Position numbers and translations under genes: made by a program. From Zetaproteobacteria bacterium (lineage in GTDB: Bacteria > Pseudomonadota > Zetaproteobacteria > Mariprofundales > Mariprofundaceae), in contig JAJRTX010000250.1 of the NCBI GenBank assembly GCA_021545665.1, positions 1 to 27,777 on the forward strand: 27,777 nt of DNA, in the 5' to 3' direction. Under the pieces are notes generated by a model. It ran no database searches. It was not told where the DNA came from and worked only from the letters and a program-made list of their open reading frames with translations. This document shows, piece after piece, positions 26,866-27,777 of this stretch; within the stretch, counting starts at the first letter, position 1; each line of letters opens with the position of its first letter.

Positions 26866-27507
26866 TCAATCTGATAGTTTTATCCTTTTTATTGGCAATA
26901 ATGCTTTGAGAATATCATAGTTAACCATGTGTTCACTAGTAAGTAAATTAAGAGGTGGAATAACTCGTTCTAGTTCATCCTCTTGTTGAAAATTGCTCAA
27001 TAAAACTCTGATTTTTAGTTCATCGCTATTAGCTTTGGATAAGCCTAACTTATTGATATAGTCGCTTTTTATAAACCGCCTATTTTCACTATCTTTCATT
27101 TCAAGAGCGACATCTACAGTTTCTTCATCATCACTGTAGGTGAATTTCATCCTATGCCTATCCTTCGAATTAACTACCCATGCTAATATATTTATAGCCT
27201 CTTTGTTGTCCGAGGGAGACAAATCGGGGTTATCCTTTAAACATTTTACAGCAAAGCTACCTGCCTCCTTCACGTTGCCTAATGCTTTATATGATATTGC
27301 GATTAAATAAGAAATTTTCGAATGCCTGACCTCAGAATATGCTTTTTTTAAAAAAGGCAGAGCATTTTCTGGCTTATCTTTTTTTAGCTCTTCTAATCCT
27401 TTGTTGGTTAGGTTTTCAGCCATCTTAATAGACATCGCATTTATACTTCCAGAAAAGAAAAAGCAGCACATAAATGAAAGAAGTAATGATTTAGTGTAAT
27501 TAATCAT
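26866..27507 (-). CDS. exported helical-repeat protein, unknown function (cassette gene)
   Basis: A 213-aa protein with a signal peptide (about 1-24: basic MINYTK, hydrophobic LLLSFMCCFFFSG, then SINAM). Residues 28-100 look like two or three TPR-type helical pairs (TNKGLEELKKDKPENALPFL, SKISYLIAISYKALGNVKEA). The second half, after KDRHRMKFTYSDDEETVDVALEM, is mixed and unrecognised. A/T content is far above that of the chromosomal core genes, as expected of a cassette. The start overlaps the end of the preceding gene fragment by 8 nt (stop at 27500), so the two were probably coupled before the IS30 insertion. An attC site begins 22 nt after its stop. Confidence 0.7.
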   Translation of the reverse strand: MINYTKSLLLSFMCCFFFSGSINAMSIKMAENLTNKGLEELKKDKPENALPFLKKAYSEVRHSKISYLIAISYKALGNVKEAGSFAVKCLKDNPDLSPSDNKEAINILAWVVNSKDRHRMKFTYSDDEETVDVALEMKDSENRRFIKSDYINKLGLSKANSDELKIRVLLSNFQQEDELERVIPPLNLLTSEHMVNYDILKALLPIKRIKLSD

Positions 27508-27643
27508 TAAGTTTAATTGTTCCTGTATTTTTTACTGAATCAGGAATAATAGAAGGTTCATCTGCCATAATTTGATCTTTTGTTGCAACTTTATCTACGT
27601 CTATTGAATAACCGACAAGAAGAATCCCTAATAGAACACGCGG
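27500..27643 (-). pseudogene. 3' fragment of a cassette gene cut by an IS30-family element
   Basis: About 47 codons remain, including a hydrophobic start VLLGILLVGYSI followed by DVDKVATKDQIMADEPSIIP and ending TGTIKLND. The frame continues into the IS30 terminus upstream, so its original start and N-terminus are gone. The stop overlaps the start of the 213-aa gene. The short hydrophobic segment suggests a membrane anchor or signal in the original protein. Product not recognised. Confidence 0.55.
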
Positions 27644-27777
27644 ATTCAATTCGTAAGTGCAACTTTGATGAGCGTTTGAAAGAGCAAACTGCGGTAGCAG
27701 CCTTGCGCTTTTCAAACACGACTTATCAAAGGACAAGAAATGAACTACACGCAGCTTACCCAGGAGCAACGGTATCA
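27643..27777 (+). mobile_element. IS30-family element, left end (runs off window)
   Basis: The presumed terminus begins near 27643 with GATTCAATTCGTAAGTGCAA, a sequence of the type found at ends of IS30-family elements, and is followed by the start of a transposase with an IS30-type N-terminus. The exact tip is uncertain by a few bases because the other end is outside the window. It interrupts the gene fragment at 27500-27643. Confidence 0.75.
27740..27777 (+). CDS. IS30-family transposase, first 12 codons only
   Basis: ATG 27740 follows AAAGGA (27728-27733). The twelve visible residues, MNYTQLTQEQRY, match the characteristic beginning of IS30-family transposases (K/N-Y-T-Q-L-T-Q-E-Q-R-Y-Q). 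The catalytic domain lies outside the window. Confidence 0.85.
   Translation, partial: MNYTQLTQEQRY

Overview
This is bacterial chromosomal DNA. The core genes have proteobacterial forms and pairings: pdxB, valS, a CpxRA-type two-component pair with a Spy/CpxP-like target, uup-type ABC-F, purT, a short thiI and yehS. Best guess: a Gammaproteobacterium or Zetaproteobacterium. Nothing here fixes the species. I saw no rRNA, tRNA or CRISPR array.

Layout. (1) 1-190: left end of an IS200/IS605-family element, with tnpA running off the window, ending just beside the stop codon of pdxB. (2) 187-9878: housekeeping block: pdxB (-), a small membrane protein (+), valS (+), cpxRA-like pair (-) with a CpxR-box-like site between it and the divergent spy/cpxP-like gene (+), then uup (+). 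(3) 9879-10432: a gene-free stretch holding a 271-bp MITE-like element with perfect 22-bp terminal inverted repeats. (4) 10433-17310: an A/T-rich same-strand cluster: a possible 37-codon gene coupled by an ATGA overlap to a membrane protein with a WFD..MDRVSGWYKR motif, a lipoprotein, a small soluble protein, a patatin-like phospholipase, and an 1174-residue polytopic protein with a large, probably periplasmic, receptor-like region. This is the best candidate in the window for an undescribed membrane-sensing and phospholipase system. (5) 17333-23364: purT (-), thiI (+), a small membrane protein (+), an exported protein made of about 19 MORN repeats (+), a creatininase-family hydrolase (-) and yehS (+). 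(6) 23516-25192: a complete IS1182-family element. (7) 25193-27643: what reads as an integron gene-cassette array, all on the minus strand: a gene fragment, an exported 213-aa protein, an attC site, a reverse transcriptase of the type found in bacterial antiviral RTs, and a second attC cut at its end by the IS1182 element. (8) 27643-27777: left end of an IS30-family element that interrupts the first cassette gene.

How the parts relate. The 10.4-17.3 kb cluster and the cassette array are the accessory parts. Each is bordered by mobile elements. A reverse transcriptase carried as an integron cassette, with about 23 nt before its start and 32 nt after its stop, is notable because that leaves no room inside the cassette for a retron-type template RNA.
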